Positions 18,200 to 28,257 of a stretch of DNA of 64,000 nucleotides are shown piece by piece (positions within the stretch are counted from its first letter, which is position 1; each line of letters begins with the position of its first letter). The stretch is from positions 62,001 to 126,000 of the forward strand of contig JAIQEW010000005.1 in assembly GCA_020073605.1 (NCBI GenBank), given 5' to 3'. The stretch comes from Terriglobia bacterium. GTDB taxonomy: Bacteria > Acidobacteriota > Terriglobia > Acidiferrales > UBA7541. A model generated the notes under the pieces. That model worked only from the letters and a program-made list of their open reading frames with translations. It did no database searches and was not told where the DNA came from. Made by a program: the position numbers and the translations under genes.

Positions 18200-19834
18200 T
18201 TAGCCCCCGCTTTCGCCGGCAGAAGCCGTTGCAGGCTCGCCCCGTCGGAGCAGCAGGAGAAACTCGGAAAGCTCTTCACACCGCAACAGCCATGCCAGGC
18301 CAAAATACACCGCCACCGAACCGAGAATGATCGCGGCCAGGATTCCGGCTTGGGCGAGCAGATGTTGCGCGACTGCGAGATGCGAAAATCGAATGGCCCC
18401 GTACGAAACAGCGGCCATCGCCGCAGCGCAAACTCCGATCTTGCCGAGCGATCCCGCGAGCGCGCGCGCTCCCATCCGCCCGTAGCGCCTGCGGAACAGC
18501 AGAAACAGCGCTCCGAAATTGAAGTACGCGGCGAGCGAACTTGCCAGCGCGGGGCCACCGTTCGAAAGTGTGCGGACAAAGAACGCCAGGAACACCGCAT
18601 TGAGCGCGATATTCATGCCCAGCGCATAGGCCCCCACGCGCGCGGGCGTCATCGTGTCCTGCGCCGAGTAATACATGGGCGTGATCAGCTTGACCGCTGC
18701 GAACGCAGGAAGGCCGAGCGAGTAATAGAGCAGCGCGTGGGCCGTCAGCGCCGTGGACTCCGCGGCGAATTGCCCATGCTGAAAGAGGACCTGAATAATC
18801 GGATGCCGCAGCAGAATCAGTCCTACGGCCGCTGGAACCGTGATGAACGAAACGATCCGCAGCGAAAAGCCGAACGTGTGTTTCATCTCGTCGCGTTTGC
18901 CCTCGGCGAGTTGATGGGACATGGTCGGCAGCAGGGCGGTGGACATGGCGATGGCGTAGCTTCCGAGGACCAGTTGCATCACGCGGTCCGCCACGTAGAG
19001 CGAGGTGATGCTGCCGGTAGGCATGCGGGCCGACGTGGCAAAAATCGTGTCCACGAAGAGGTTGATCTGATAGACGCCCATGCCGAAGAAGCTCGGTCCC
19101 ATCAGGCGCGCCACCTTGCGCACGCCCGGATCGGAAAGAGAGACTGCCGGCGAAAAATTCATCCCCCGGCGTACCAGCGCCGGAATCTGTAGTGCCAGTT
19201 GCACGCCGCCGCCGATCAATATCCCGATGGCCAGAGCGACTGCGGGAGTCCGAAAGCCTTGCGGTGCCCAAGCCAGGATCGGCCGGTACACCACGGCGAA
19301 GGAACAGGCGATCAGCGCGAGATTGAAGAAGATCGGCGTGGCCGCCGGAAGCGCAAACACTCGAAAGCTGTGCAGAATCGCCGCGGCTATGCCCGCCAGG
19401 CCGATGAAGAAGATTGCAGGGAAGATGATCCGGTTCAGGTAGATTGCGAGGTCCCACGAGATTCGCTGTCCGCCGAAGGCCGTAATCATGCCGATCAACT
19501 GCCTCGAACACACGGAGCCCAGCACGGCGAGGACGGCGAGTACTACCGCCATGCCCCAGAAAAATCTCTGGGCAAAAAGCCAGGCGTCCCGGCGAGGATT
19601 GTTGCGCAGATATCCCGTGAACACGGGAATGAACGACGCGCCGAGCGACCCCTCCCCCGTCATGCGGCGTACCAGATTGGGTATCCGAAACGCTAGGACG
19701 AAGGAGTCGGCGGCGGGCGAAGTCCCGAGAAGGAGAGCCACTCGTTGATCGCGTAAGTATCCGCAAATCCGGCTGATAACAGTGACGAGAGCTACTACGG
19801 AGGCCGATCTTAGAACCTGCCCTTTGCTGTCTAT
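18200..19834 (-). CDS. murJ: Lipid II flippase MurJ, probable AUA start
   Basis: Polytopic MATE-like flippase that moves lipid II across the inner membrane for peptidoglycan synthesis. The first canonical start is a GTG at 19741 (513 residues), but that would remove half of the first transmembrane helix. The frame stays open upstream and encodes the expected MurJ N-terminus (QVLRSASVV..ISRICGYLRDQ) with no ATG, GTG or TTG before a stop at 19861-19859. The codon at 19834-19832 is ATA, with GGAG at 19846-19843 and an 8-nt spacer, giving 544 residues. Later blocks (AFRIPNLVRRMTGEGSLGAS) are typical. A sequencing error is the alternative. It heads the leftward run with xerD, cca, ybeY and corC. 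Confidence 0.88.
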   Translation of the reverse strand: MDSKGQVLRSASVVALVTVISRICGYLRDQRVALLLGTSPAADSFVLAFRIPNLVRRMTGEGSLGASFIPVFTGYLRNNPRRDAWLFAQRFFWGMAVVLAVLAVLGSVCSRQLIGMITAFGGQRISWDLAIYLNRIIFPAIFFIGLAGIAAAILHSFRVFALPAATPIFFNLALIACSFAVVYRPILAWAPQGFRTPAVALAIGILIGGGVQLALQIPALVRRGMNFSPAVSLSDPGVRKVARLMGPSFFGMGVYQINLFVDTIFATSARMPTGSITSLYVADRVMQLVLGSYAIAMSTALLPTMSHQLAEGKRDEMKHTFGFSLRIVSFITVPAAVGLILLRHPIIQVLFQHGQFAAESTALTAHALLYYSLGLPAFAAVKLITPMYYSAQDTMTPARVGAYALGMNIALNAVFLAFFVRTLSNGGPALASSLAAYFNFGALFLLFRRRYGRMGARALAGSLGKIGVCAAAMAAVSYGAIRFSHLAVAQHLLAQAGILAAIILGSVAVYFGLAWLLRCEELSEFLLLLRRGEPATASAGESGG

Positions 19835-19873
19835 CGATGGGACTCCGCTGCTAACTCTTTAAGCAGCAATAAG

Positions 19874-19901
19874 TTGACAAAACCGTGCACGAAGATAACA
19901 T
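19874..19901 (+). promoter_or_regulatory. Sigma-70-type promoter for the DUF6982-like gene
   Basis: A perfect TTGACA (19874-19879), a 16-bp spacer and TAACAT (19896-19901). It reads rightward into the gene starting at 19949 and lies in the divergent gap with murJ. Confidence 0.55.
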
Positions 19902-19948
19902 AGTCTGCGGGGATATAGCAACATCCTCCCCGAAAAGGCCTTCCGAAC

Positions 19949-20455
19949 GTGAAGAATCGAGCCCCAGCCTCGACGCACAAGAAGGTAGTTGTGCTCCCTC
20001 TGAATCACTCTGCCATCAAGGGTTATCTCAATCCGGCGACGCTTGGTTCCGCGGACACGATCGACTTGCTGACGCTGGACGGCGAACAGAAGTCGATTCG
20101 GCTGCAAGACGTGAAGTCCGTTTACTTCGTGCGCGAATTCAAGGACCCCTTCGAGCCGGAGCGGAAGACGTTCCTAAGCCGCCCCAAGCTGGACGGCTTG
20201 TGGGTGCGCCTGCGGTTTCGCGATGAGGACGTGATGGAAGGCATTGTCGCGAACAATCTGCTGGACTTACTCGACACGGGCGTGCGCCTCACGCCGCCCG
20301 ATTTGCACGGCAATGTGCTGCACATGTTCATTCCCCGGTCCGCGCTGAGCGAGATGAAGGTGCTGGGCGTGGTAGGGGTGGCGCGGCGCTCGCCGCGCGC
20401 CACGCGGGACATCCGCGCCGTGCTCGAAGCCCAGTCCAAACTCTTCGGCGAATAA
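19949..20455 (+). CDS. DUF6982-like conserved hypothetical protein
   Basis: A soluble 168-residue protein. The N-terminal half (KKVVVLPLNHSAIKGYLNP, then IRLQDVKSVYFVREFKDP) resembles small beta-rich domains common in Acidobacteria and labelled DUF6982, in which a short barrel is followed by a KAVFFVKDF-like strand. The second half repeats the same kind of pattern (VRLRFRDEDVMEGIV..LDLLDTGVRLTPPD), so it may be a tandem. It starts at a GTG with AAAAGG about 10 nt upstream. Function is unknown. Confidence 0.65.
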   Translation: MKNRAPASTHKKVVVLPLNHSAIKGYLNPATLGSADTIDLLTLDGEQKSIRLQDVKSVYFVREFKDPFEPERKTFLSRPKLDGLWVRLRFRDEDVMEGIVANNLLDLLDTGVRLTPPDLHGNVLHMFIPRSALSEMKVLGVVGVARRSPRATRDIRAVLEAQSKLFGE

Positions 20456-20469
20456 CCCCCGTTTAGGGG

Positions 20470-20500
20470 CGTTTTGGCGCCAAATAGACGCCCAAAACGC
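20470..20500. repeat. Inverted repeat / hairpin between the DUF6982-like and MocR genes
   Basis: GCGTTTTGG (20470-20478) and CCAAAACGC (20492-20500) are perfect 9-bp arms around 13 nt. Inside, TTTGGCGCCAAA (20473-20484) is itself a perfect 12-bp palindrome, so two structures compete. There is no T-run after it, so it is a weak terminator; a protein-binding site is possible. Confidence 0.5.
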
Positions 20501-20538
20501 GCTAAAAATGCCACCACTTCGAAGGATCTCGTGCGTCC

Positions 20539-20579
20539 ATATTGGCTCTTTACGGTCCGAAGATGTACTCTATATTGGC
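20539..20579 (+). promoter_or_regulatory. MocR promoter with flanking direct repeats (candidate operator)
   Basis: A promoter TTTACG (20549-20554), 16-bp spacer, TATATT (20571-20576) precedes the MocR gene. The octamer ATATTGGC occurs twice, at 20539-20546 and 20572-20579, 33 bp apart (about three helical turns). One copy is upstream of the -35 and the other overlaps the -10. This placement suits an autoregulatory operator for a dimeric MocR protein. Confidence 0.45.
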
Positions 20580-20595
20580 CTGTAGGACGGAGCCA

Positions 20596-22134
20596 ATGTT
20601 GCCACTACACCTTCAACCTGAAAGCCACATTCCGCTCTACGTGCAATTGCGCGATCAACTGCGCGCGCTCGTTCATTCCGGCGAGCTGCGCACCGGCGAC
20701 CGTATCCCGGCGAGCCGCGAACTGGCGGGGCAGCTCGGCGTGCACCGCACGACGGTCGCGAACGCCTACGCGGAGCTCGAATCGGAAGGCCTGATTCGCG
20801 GCCACGTGGGGCGCGGCACGTTCATTTGCGGAGCGCCTGTAAAGCAATTCTCCCCGCCACCGCGTTCGAATGGCAATGGCGGCGCGATGCCGTGGGAAGC
20901 GCTGTTTGCCGACGAGCGCGGGGAAGAGGGACTGAGCCGTCTGATGCCCGACGTTCCGCCCGGCGCGATCGCATTCACCGCCGCGAGACCGCCCGACGAA
21001 TTCTTCCCCGTGGAAGAATTCCGCCGTTGCGCGAACGACGTGCTGCGCCGCGAAGGCCGCCGTATCTTGCAACTCGGCTCGACGGACGGCTACGAGCCGC
21101 TGAAGCGCGGCTTGCTCGAACTGCTCCGTGGCGAGGGCCTGAACGTTCGCGCGGAGCAGCTCCTGATCACGGACGGATGCCAGCAGGCCATCGACCTGGT
21201 TTGTAAGGCGTTTTTGCGGCCCGGCGATTCGGTGGCGCTTGAGAACCCGGCCTATCCGGGGGCCATCGCGATTTTCGCCAGCGCGCGAGTTCGCACGCTT
21301 GCGGTTGGCGTGGAAACCGATCCTGCCCGTACGGGACACGTCGGTCTGAATGTGGACGCGCTCGAAACGGTGCTGCTGCAGAACCGCGTGAAATTGCTTT
21401 TCATCACGCCCGACTTCCACAATCCGACGGGGACGGTCCTGCCGGTGGCCGAGCGCCGGCGCGTGCTCGAGATCGCAGCACACTATCAGGTGCCCGTGAT
21501 CGAGGACGGCATCTACGCCCGCGTGAGGCTCCGGGGTAATGCGCTTCCGTCGCTCAAGAGGCTCGACAATTCCGGCAACGTGATTCACATCGACAGTATT
21601 TCGAAGATCGCGTTCCCGGGCCTTCGCGTCGGCTGGTGTATCGGAGCGGAGAGCGCGATCGAGCGCCTGCGCCTGGTGAAGCAATCGACCGACCTGCACA
21701 CGGACCAGCTTTCGCAGGCGACGATGGCAGAGTTCATCCGCCGCGGATATCTCGCGCGGCACATCGGAAAGATGAAGAAAGTCTATCGCAGCCGCCTCGA
21801 GGCGATGGAAGAAGCGCTGGAAAAGCACATGCCCGATTCGACCACCTGGACGCATCCGGAAGGCGGCATGTCCCTTTGGGTGACGCTGCCGCCGGGATTC
21901 GATGCGGGCGAACTGCTGATCCATGCCCGCGAGCGCGGCATCCTGTTCGTGCCGGGGCGGCACTTCTATTCGCAGCATCCGCAGCCGAACACGCTGCGGC
22001 TGGGTTTCGCCGGGGTGGACGAGAAAAGCATCGCGCGCGGGATCGAAACGCTGTGCGATCTGCTGAAGGCCGAGCTCCGGAAAAGGCAGCGGGGCGTGCG
22101 GGATGAGTTTCACGCCCGCGTGGCGCTGATTTAG
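20596..22134 (+). CDS. MocR/GntR-family transcriptional regulator with aminotransferase-like domain (PdxR-like)
   Basis: About 512 residues. The N-terminal GntR winged helix (IPLYVQLRDQLRALVHSGEL, then TTVANAYAELESEGLI) is followed by a linker and a full fold-type I aminotransferase-like domain with the PLP-lysine motif SISKIAFPG. The ATG at 20596 has GGAG in the spacer zone and starts right before the DNA-binding domain; an upstream in-frame start at 20542 lies inside the promoter. MocR proteins next to pdxS/pdxT are commonly PdxR, which senses PLP and controls PLP synthesis. Here it is co-directional with thioesterase, pdxS and pdxT, only 2 bp before the next gene. Confidence 0.88.
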   Translation: MLPLHLQPESHIPLYVQLRDQLRALVHSGELRTGDRIPASRELAGQLGVHRTTVANAYAELESEGLIRGHVGRGTFICGAPVKQFSPPPRSNGNGGAMPWEALFADERGEEGLSRLMPDVPPGAIAFTAARPPDEFFPVEEFRRCANDVLRREGRRILQLGSTDGYEPLKRGLLELLRGEGLNVRAEQLLITDGCQQAIDLVCKAFLRPGDSVALENPAYPGAIAIFASARVRTLAVGVETDPARTGHVGLNVDALETVLLQNRVKLLFITPDFHNPTGTVLPVAERRRVLEIAAHYQVPVIEDGIYARVRLRGNALPSLKRLDNSGNVIHIDSISKIAFPGLRVGWCIGAESAIERLRLVKQSTDLHTDQLSQATMAEFIRRGYLARHIGKMKKVYRSRLEAMEEALEKHMPDSTTWTHPEGGMSLWVTLPPGFDAGELLIHARERGILFVPGRHFYSQHPQPNTLRLGFAGVDEKSIARGIETLCDLLKAELRKRQRGVRDEFHARVALI

Positions 22135-22136
22135 CG

Positions 22137-22562
22137 ATGCTGCTGAAGCCGAACCCCGAAAACAATTGTTTCGGCTGCGGCGGAGCGAATGCTCGCGGCA
22201 TGCAGCTCACGTTCGAGCAGGACGACGCCGCGAAGCGAATCCGGGGCATGTTTCGCCTCGGCATGGAATACGAGGGCGGTAACGGATTCGTGCACGGAGG
22301 CATCATCGCCACGCTTCTCGACGAGGTAATGGCGAAGGTGAGCCGGTTCCAGCACGATTACGCGGTCACGGCGGAACTGACGGTCGAATATGTGAAGCCC
22401 GTCCCGGTCGGCGACGAACTGATTGTGGAGGGTTGGGAAGTGGAACGAAACGGGCGCAACCGGCTCCGGCGGGGCGAGATTCGCGACGCGTCGGGAGCCG
22501 TGCTGGCTCGAGGCAAGGGGCGCTTCGTCGAGGTGGCTCGGCGCTCGGAGCAATCATCGTGA
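22137..22562 (+). CDS. Hotdog-fold thioesterase (PaaI-like)
   Basis: A 141-residue single hotdog domain. The N-terminal [12 protein letters not shown] block and the [14 protein letters not shown] catalytic-helix motif are typical of acyl-CoA thioesterases related to PaaI/4HBT. It starts 2 bp after the MocR gene and ends 26 bp before pdxS, so it appears to be in one transcription unit with them, although I know of no reason for a thioesterase in PLP synthesis. The substrate is unknown. Confidence 0.85.
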   Translation: MLLKPNPENNCFGCGGANARGMQLTFEQDDAAKRIRGMFRLGMEYEGGNGFVHGGIIATLLDEVMAKVSRFQHDYAVTAELTVEYVKPVPVGDELIVEGWEVERNGRNRLRRGEIRDASGAVLARGKGRFVEVARRSEQSS

Positions 22563-22588
22563 AATCGAATGGAAAAGGGGAAGAGACG

Positions 22589-23479
22589 ATGGATTTGATG
22601 AACAACAATCTTTGGCGCGTGAAAGTCGGGCTGGCGGAAATGCTGAAGGGCGGCGTGATCATGGACGTCACCAACGCCGAGCAGGCCAAGATTGCGGAAG
22701 ACGCGGGGGCGTGCGCCGTGATGGCGCTGGAACGCGTGCCGTCCGACATCCGCAAGGAGGGAGGCGTGGCGCGCATGGCCGCGCCTCGCGTGATCCGCGA
22801 AATCATGGACACGGTTTCCATTCCCGTGATGGCCAAGGTCCGGATCGGCCATTTTGCCGAAGCGCAGGTGCTCGAAGCCCTCGAAGTCGATTACATCGAC
22901 GAGAGCGAGGTGCTCACTCCGGCGGACGAGGAACACCATGTGTGGAAGCATGGCTTCAAGGTGCCGTTCGTTTGCGGCGCGCGGAACCTCGGCGAAGCGC
23001 TGCGGCGCATCGCCGAAGGCGCGGCCATGATCCGCACGAAGGGCGAAGCCGGCTCGGGCAACATCGTCGAGGCCGTGCGGCACATGCGCGCGATCGTCGG
23101 GCAGATGAAGAAGCTCACGATGCTCGGCGAGGAAGAGCTGGTGCACGAAGCGAAGGAGCTGGGCGCGCCGTTTGAACTGGTCGCGTGGGTTGCGAAGAAT
23201 GGAAAGCTGCCGGTGCCGAACTTTTCGGCGGGCGGCATCGCGACTCCGGCGGATGCGGCACTCGTGATGCAACTGGGCGCCGAGGCGGTGTTCGTCGGCT
23301 CGGGTATTTTCAAGTCGAGCGATCCCGCACAGCGCGCGCGCGCCATCGTGAAGGCCACCACGCACTACAAGGACGCGAAGATTGTGCTCGAAGCGTCCGA
23401 AGAGCTGGGCGAAGCGATGAAGGGTCTCGACATCCGCCAGATCGAGGAAAAGGATTTGCTGCAGACTCGCGGATGGTGA
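22589..23479 (+). CDS. pdxS: Pyridoxal 5'-phosphate synthase subunit PdxS
   Basis: Synthase subunit of the DXP-independent PLP pathway: it condenses ribose 5-phosphate, glyceraldehyde 3-phosphate and ammonia. The protein has 296 residues and is very conserved: [26 protein letters not shown] start, [11 protein letters not shown], the imine-forming Lys in [21 protein letters not shown] and [15 protein letters not shown]. The ATG at 22589 has AGGGGAAG in front; the open frame extends further upstream into the thioesterase gene but without homology. It partners with pdxT, 42 bp on. Confidence 0.97.
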   Translation: MDLMNNNLWRVKVGLAEMLKGGVIMDVTNAEQAKIAEDAGACAVMALERVPSDIRKEGGVARMAAPRVIREIMDTVSIPVMAKVRIGHFAEAQVLEALEVDYIDESEVLTPADEEHHVWKHGFKVPFVCGARNLGEALRRIAEGAAMIRTKGEAGSGNIVEAVRHMRAIVGQMKKLTMLGEEELVHEAKELGAPFELVAWVAKNGKLPVPNFSAGGIATPADAALVMQLGAEAVFVGSGIFKSSDPAQRARAIVKATTHYKDAKIVLEASEELGEAMKGLDIRQIEEKDLLQTRGW

Positions 23480-23492
23480 CGAAGAGCAGTGG

Positions 23493-23517
23493 CTAGTGGC
23501 GAGTGACTAGTGGCGAG
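23493..23517 (+). repeat. Short tandem repeat in the pdxS-pdxT spacer
   Basis: CTAGTGGCGAG at 23493-23503 and again at 23507-23517, a 14-bp period. It covers the in-frame GTG at 23510 that could otherwise be taken as the pdxT start. Confidence 0.7.
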
Positions 23518-23521
23518 AGAA

Positions 23522-24088
23522 ATGAAAGTCGGGATACTTGCGATACAGGGAGACTACGAGGCGCACGCCGGGGTGCTGGAGCGGCTCGGCGCCGAGCACT
23601 CGTTCGTGCGGTTGCCGGGGGACCTTGCCGGACTGAACGGCATCATTCTTCCGGGCGGCGAGAGCAGCACACATCTGAAGGTTCTCACCGAGGAGGGCCT
23701 CTTCGACGCGCTGAAACAATTCGCTGCCAACGGCGGCGCGTTTTTCGGCACGTGCGCGGGCGCGATTTTGCTGGCGCGCGAGGTGCACGGCCCCGCGCAG
23801 GCTTCGCTCGGGCTGCTCGACGTTTCGATCCTGCGCAACGGGTACGGCCGCCAGCTCGCGAGCGACGTTCACGCCGGCAAAACGAAACTGCGCAAAGAGC
23901 CGCTCGAGATGGTCTTCATCCGCGCGCCCATCATCGAATCCGTGGGCAAGGGAATTGAAGTGCTGGCGGAAGATTCGGGGCATCCGGTGCTCGTGCAGCA
24001 GGGGCGCGTCCTGGCCTCGACGTTCCATCCCGAGTTGACGGACGACACGTTTGTCCACGAGCATTTCCTGAAACGAATCGCTCAGTGA
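23522..24088 (+). CDS. pdxT: Pyridoxal 5'-phosphate synthase glutaminase subunit PdxT
   Basis: Class I glutamine amidotransferase that releases ammonia for PdxS. It has 188 residues from the ATG at 23522. Motifs: LAIQGDYEAH, LPGGESST, the nucleophile Cys in GTCAGAILLA and the His-x-Glu pair in FHPELTDD, so the Cys-His-Glu triad is complete. An in-frame GTG at 23510 lies in a short tandem repeat and is less likely. It is co-directional with pdxS. Confidence 0.96.
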   Translation: MKVGILAIQGDYEAHAGVLERLGAEHSFVRLPGDLAGLNGIILPGGESSTHLKVLTEEGLFDALKQFAANGGAFFGTCAGAILLAREVHGPAQASLGLLDVSILRNGYGRQLASDVHAGKTKLRKEPLEMVFIRAPIIESVGKGIEVLAEDSGHPVLVQQGRVLASTFHPELTDDTFVHEHFLKRIAQ

Positions 24089-24106
24089 TAAACTGCGCAG
24101 ACTTCG

Positions 24107-25297
24107 ATGGCTACCGGCGTGGCCCAGTCCGGCGCGAATCCCGCGTTATCGCCGCGTTCCACACGTCCGCACAGGTTCCGAGGATCCTGGATCGTTTGGA
24201 TTCTAGTTCTGCTCGTTGCCGGGATCGCATGCAACCGCCTTCGGTATGACCTGCGAAGCTACGCGCTCCTGACCCACTTCGTTGACCCGAAATCCGACGG
24301 TCCCCTTTTGCGCTATGAAAGCTACCTAGTGCGCACGGAGGAAGTGAGCATCCCGACTCCGCACGGAGCGGTGCGCGGGCGCCTCTACTTGCCGATCGGC
24401 ATCGCGCATCCTACCGGACTGATGGCCGTGCACGGCATTCACCACCTGGGAATCGACGAGCCGCGGCTGATGAACTTCTGCCGCGCGGTTGCGGAGAGCG
24501 GCTTCGCGGTGCTGACGCCGCAACTGGATGCGCTGGCCGACTTCCACGTCGATGACGCGTCGATCGTGACGATTGGCGAATCGGCGGCCTGGTTTGACCA
24601 GCGATTGGGAGGCCGCCGCGTGATGGTGACAGGGGTGAGTTTCGCCGGGGGCCTTTCGCTGCTTGCCGCGCGGAATCCGCTCTACGCGCCGCACATGCGC
24701 GCCCTCGTGCTTATGGGCGCGTACGACGATCTCGCTCGCGTTTCCCGTTTCCTGGCCACGAGTCAGGAAGAGTTGCCGGATGGACGCTCGATTCCTTTTC
24801 CCGCTCACGATTACGGGGCGTCGGTTTTCGTCTACGCTCACCTCGACCAGTTTTTCCCGGCGGCCGACCTGCCCGCCGCGCACGAAGCTCTTCGGGATTG
24901 GCTGTGGGAGCAGCCGGAAAAGGCGGAGCAGGTGCTCGATCGACTCAGTCCCGCGAGCCGGGCGACGATGGAGGCGCTGATCGCGCGCCGCATCGATCTG
25001 GTGCGCGGGCGGATTCTGGACGCCATCAAGGCGGACCGAGCGGAGCTAGCGGCGCTCTCTCCTCACGGCCAGATTGCAGACCTGCGCGTGCCGGTATTCA
25101 TCCTGCACGGGGCGGACGACAACGTCATCCCGCCAGCGGAGAGTCTGTGGCTTGAAAGGGAAGTGCCGGACAGCCAGTTGCGCGACGTGCTGATCACGAC
25201 GGCGTTCTCGCACGTGGACCCGAAGAAGCAGCCGGGACTGTACGAGGAGCTACGGCTGGTCCACTTTCTGGGCTCCGTATTGCGTGCGCTCAGCTAG
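24107..25297 (+). CDS. Membrane-anchored alpha/beta hydrolase
   Basis: A 396-residue protein with one N-terminal membrane segment (about residues 26-42, WIVWILVLLVAGIAC), followed by an alpha/beta-hydrolase domain, probably facing the periplasm. The nucleophile elbow is GVSFAGG, the acid Asp lies in HGADDNVIP and the His in FSHVDP, so the triad is complete. A helical cap is inserted after the elbow. The substrate is unknown. It starts 18 bp after pdxT and may be the last gene of that unit; a terminator hairpin follows. Confidence 0.82.
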   Translation: MATGVAQSGANPALSPRSTRPHRFRGSWIVWILVLLVAGIACNRLRYDLRSYALLTHFVDPKSDGPLLRYESYLVRTEEVSIPTPHGAVRGRLYLPIGIAHPTGLMAVHGIHHLGIDEPRLMNFCRAVAESGFAVLTPQLDALADFHVDDASIVTIGESAAWFDQRLGGRRVMVTGVSFAGGLSLLAARNPLYAPHMRALVLMGAYDDLARVSRFLATSQEELPDGRSIPFPAHDYGASVFVYAHLDQFFPAADLPAAHEALRDWLWEQPEKAEQVLDRLSPASRATMEALIARRIDLVRGRILDAIKADRAELAALSPHGQIADLRVPVFILHGADDNVIPPAESLWLEREVPDSQLRDVLITTAFSHVDPKKQPGLYEELRLVHFLGSVLRALS

Positions 25298-25341
25298 AAG
25301 CCATCTTCAGATGGCCGTGAGTGAGCCCTCCTTTTACCTCA

Positions 25342-25360
25342 GGGGCTAAAGCCCCTTTTT
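25342..25360 (+). terminator. Intrinsic terminator after the hydrolase gene
   Basis: GGGGCT-AA-AGCCCC (25342-25355) followed by five T. The short stem and T-run read in the direction of the pdxS-pdxT-hydrolase unit. Confidence 0.7.
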
Positions 25361-25375
25361 GGAGCGGCTTCTCTG

Positions 25376-25393
25376 TCGGAGCTAAAGCTCCGA
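25376..25393. repeat. Perfect palindrome sharing the core of the preceding terminator
   Basis: TCGGAGCT-AA-AGCTCCGA, an 8-bp perfect stem with an AA loop. It has the same GCTAAAGC core as the terminator 20 bp before it. The pair looks like a repetitive extragenic palindrome family; copies elsewhere in the genome cannot be checked here. Confidence 0.7.
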
Positions 25394-25441
25394 CCCCAAA
25401 AACCATTCATGAGATGGCTTGTAGCGGCGCGTGACCGTGAA

Positions 25442-26755
<1,314 letters not shown>

Positions 26756-26947
26756 TCAGTTTCCCCCTGGGTCATTCGATGAGTGTACCGTCGGCTCGCC
26801 TCGAGTGAAGTCGAAGGGCGTCTCAACGGCTGCTTGAGGCGCTCGCTTTACCCGGAGCGATGCGCCGGACGGAGCAAAACAAAACATGATGCGGCATCCG
26901 GCAGACTTTTGCAAATCCAATCAAGCGCAACGAAGAGCGCCGTCGCG

Positions 26948-27874
26948 CTAAGAGTGCCTTTCGAGCGCCGCACGATCCCAGTTCCCGAGGTTTGCGCCAG
27001 CTTCATACGTGCTCTGGAGGAATTCCAGCAGAGCGCCTCTGGGGTCGCTCGCGTTGCGCACGGCGTCGTACGGCAGCAAGAACTCTCCCAGCTTCGCGTG
27101 ATAGAACGCCTGCGCCGGGCGCACCGGGGCCGCGCTAAACTCGCGTGGCTCGGGAGCGGCGTACGCGTAGAACATCGGCGCGTCAAATCCGCCGTTTCCC
27201 GGCCACCAACCGACGCTGGTCACTTCGTGCGAATAGGCTTCCCGCGTCATTCGATCAGCTCCCGGCCGCTCAGGGGCGCGCCGCCCCGAGAATCGCGTTG
27301 CAGCCAGGTCGAAGCTTCCCCAAAAGAAATGCACTGGGCTGGCCTTCCCGATGAAACGAGCGCGGAATTCCTTGCAGATCGCGTCGATGGTGACGAGAAT
27401 CCGCCAAAAGCGGTTTGCGTACTCCGGGTCATAGGACGCGTGCGTGGTGTCCTGATCGAAGCGGATCGGGTCGGGAATTTCGACCGGCATGGGCCAGATG
27501 CGTGCCTCAATTCCCAGGGATGCGAGAGTTGATCTGAATTCCTTGTAGAAGTTAGCGACGCTCCGCGGCGCGAGCGGGATCGTTTTCGTTTCGCCGCGGC
27601 TCGTCATGAACTTCAGCACGTGAGAGATGAAATCGAACTCGGCTTCGAAAATGCCGAGGCGGTAGGGAATCGGCGACGTCGCGAGGCCGCGCGCGCTCAC
27701 GTAGAGCGGAACCTCCCACCAGTGATTCACGCGGGGGCTGAGCGCGAGACGCAACTTGCCCACCATCTGAGTCCACATGTGCAGCGTCGCGCGCGTGGCC
27801 TCCCATTCGGCGAGCGGCAGGGCGGGCCACGCTTCGTCCCTGGATAGCGCCGGCACGGATCCTTGTTGAGTCAT
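26948..27874 (-). CDS. DUF5996 family protein
   Basis: A soluble 308-residue protein matching the DUF5996 pattern: a [21 protein letters not shown] start, [21 protein letters not shown], and the [18 protein letters not shown] block. The function of the family is not known to me. It follows the UBP zinc-finger gene on the same strand by about 50 bp. Confidence 0.83.
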   Translation of the reverse strand: MTQQGSVPALSRDEAWPALPLAEWEATRATLHMWTQMVGKLRLALSPRVNHWWEVPLYVSARGLATSPIPYRLGIFEAEFDFISHVLKFMTSRGETKTIPLAPRSVANFYKEFRSTLASLGIEARIWPMPVEIPDPIRFDQDTTHASYDPEYANRFWRILVTIDAICKEFRARFIGKASPVHFFWGSFDLAATRFSGRRAPERPGADRMTREAYSHEVTSVGWWPGNGGFDAPMFYAYAAPEPREFSAAPVRPAQAFYHAKLGEFLLPYDAVRNASDPRGALLEFLQSTYEAGANLGNWDRAALERHS

Positions 27875-27924
27875 GGCCCCTCCAGCTTTCAGGTGGACAT
27901 CGCCGCTCTCTTAAAGCGCGGCGG

Positions 27925-28206
27925 CTATTCAACCATCATGGCGTCGACATAACACCATCGCCAGTCTTCGCCCGGCTCGAAGGATTGGATGATCGGGTGA
28001 TGCACGGCGCGGAAATGCTTGGTTGCGTGCTTGTTCTTCGAGCTGTCGCAGCATCCCACGTGCCCGCACGTGAGGCACAGCCTGAGATGCACCCAACTGT
28101 CGCCCATCTTCAGGCATTCCTCGCACCCTTTGGCGCTCGGGGTCACCTTGCGGATTTCTTTGACATGCTGGCAAGTCGTGGCCATGACGGGGGACTCCTC
28201 GGACAT
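27925..28206 (-). CDS. UBP-type zinc finger protein
   Basis: About 93 residues, almost entirely a zf-UBP domain: [19 protein letters not shown] and [21 protein letters not shown] supply the Cys/His ligands of two or three zinc sites, and [19 protein letters not shown] completes the fold. In eukaryotes this domain binds the free C-terminus of ubiquitin; bacterial stand-alone copies are of unknown function. Start choices are 28236, 28206 and 28185; 28206 or 28185 leaves just the domain. It is divergent from the glycosylase gene. Confidence 0.85.
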   Translation of the reverse strand: MSEESPVMATTCQHVKEIRKVTPSAKGCEECLKMGDSWVHLRLCLTCGHVGCCDSSKNKHATKHFRAVHHPIIQSFEPGEDWRWCYVDAMMVE

Positions 28207-28257
28207 GTGGTAAAACATTCGAGCCACAGATCCCACTCAGCGGGTGAATGTAACCCG

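Noticed and set aside
23510..23521. GTG start for pdxT at 23510
   Set aside because: The GTG falls in a 14-bp tandem repeat; the ATG at 23522 leads directly into the conserved N-terminus.
24107..25297. The hydrolase as part of PLP biosynthesis
   Set aside because: It is only contiguous with pdxT; its membrane anchor and triad give no link to vitamin B6, so no pathway role was assigned.
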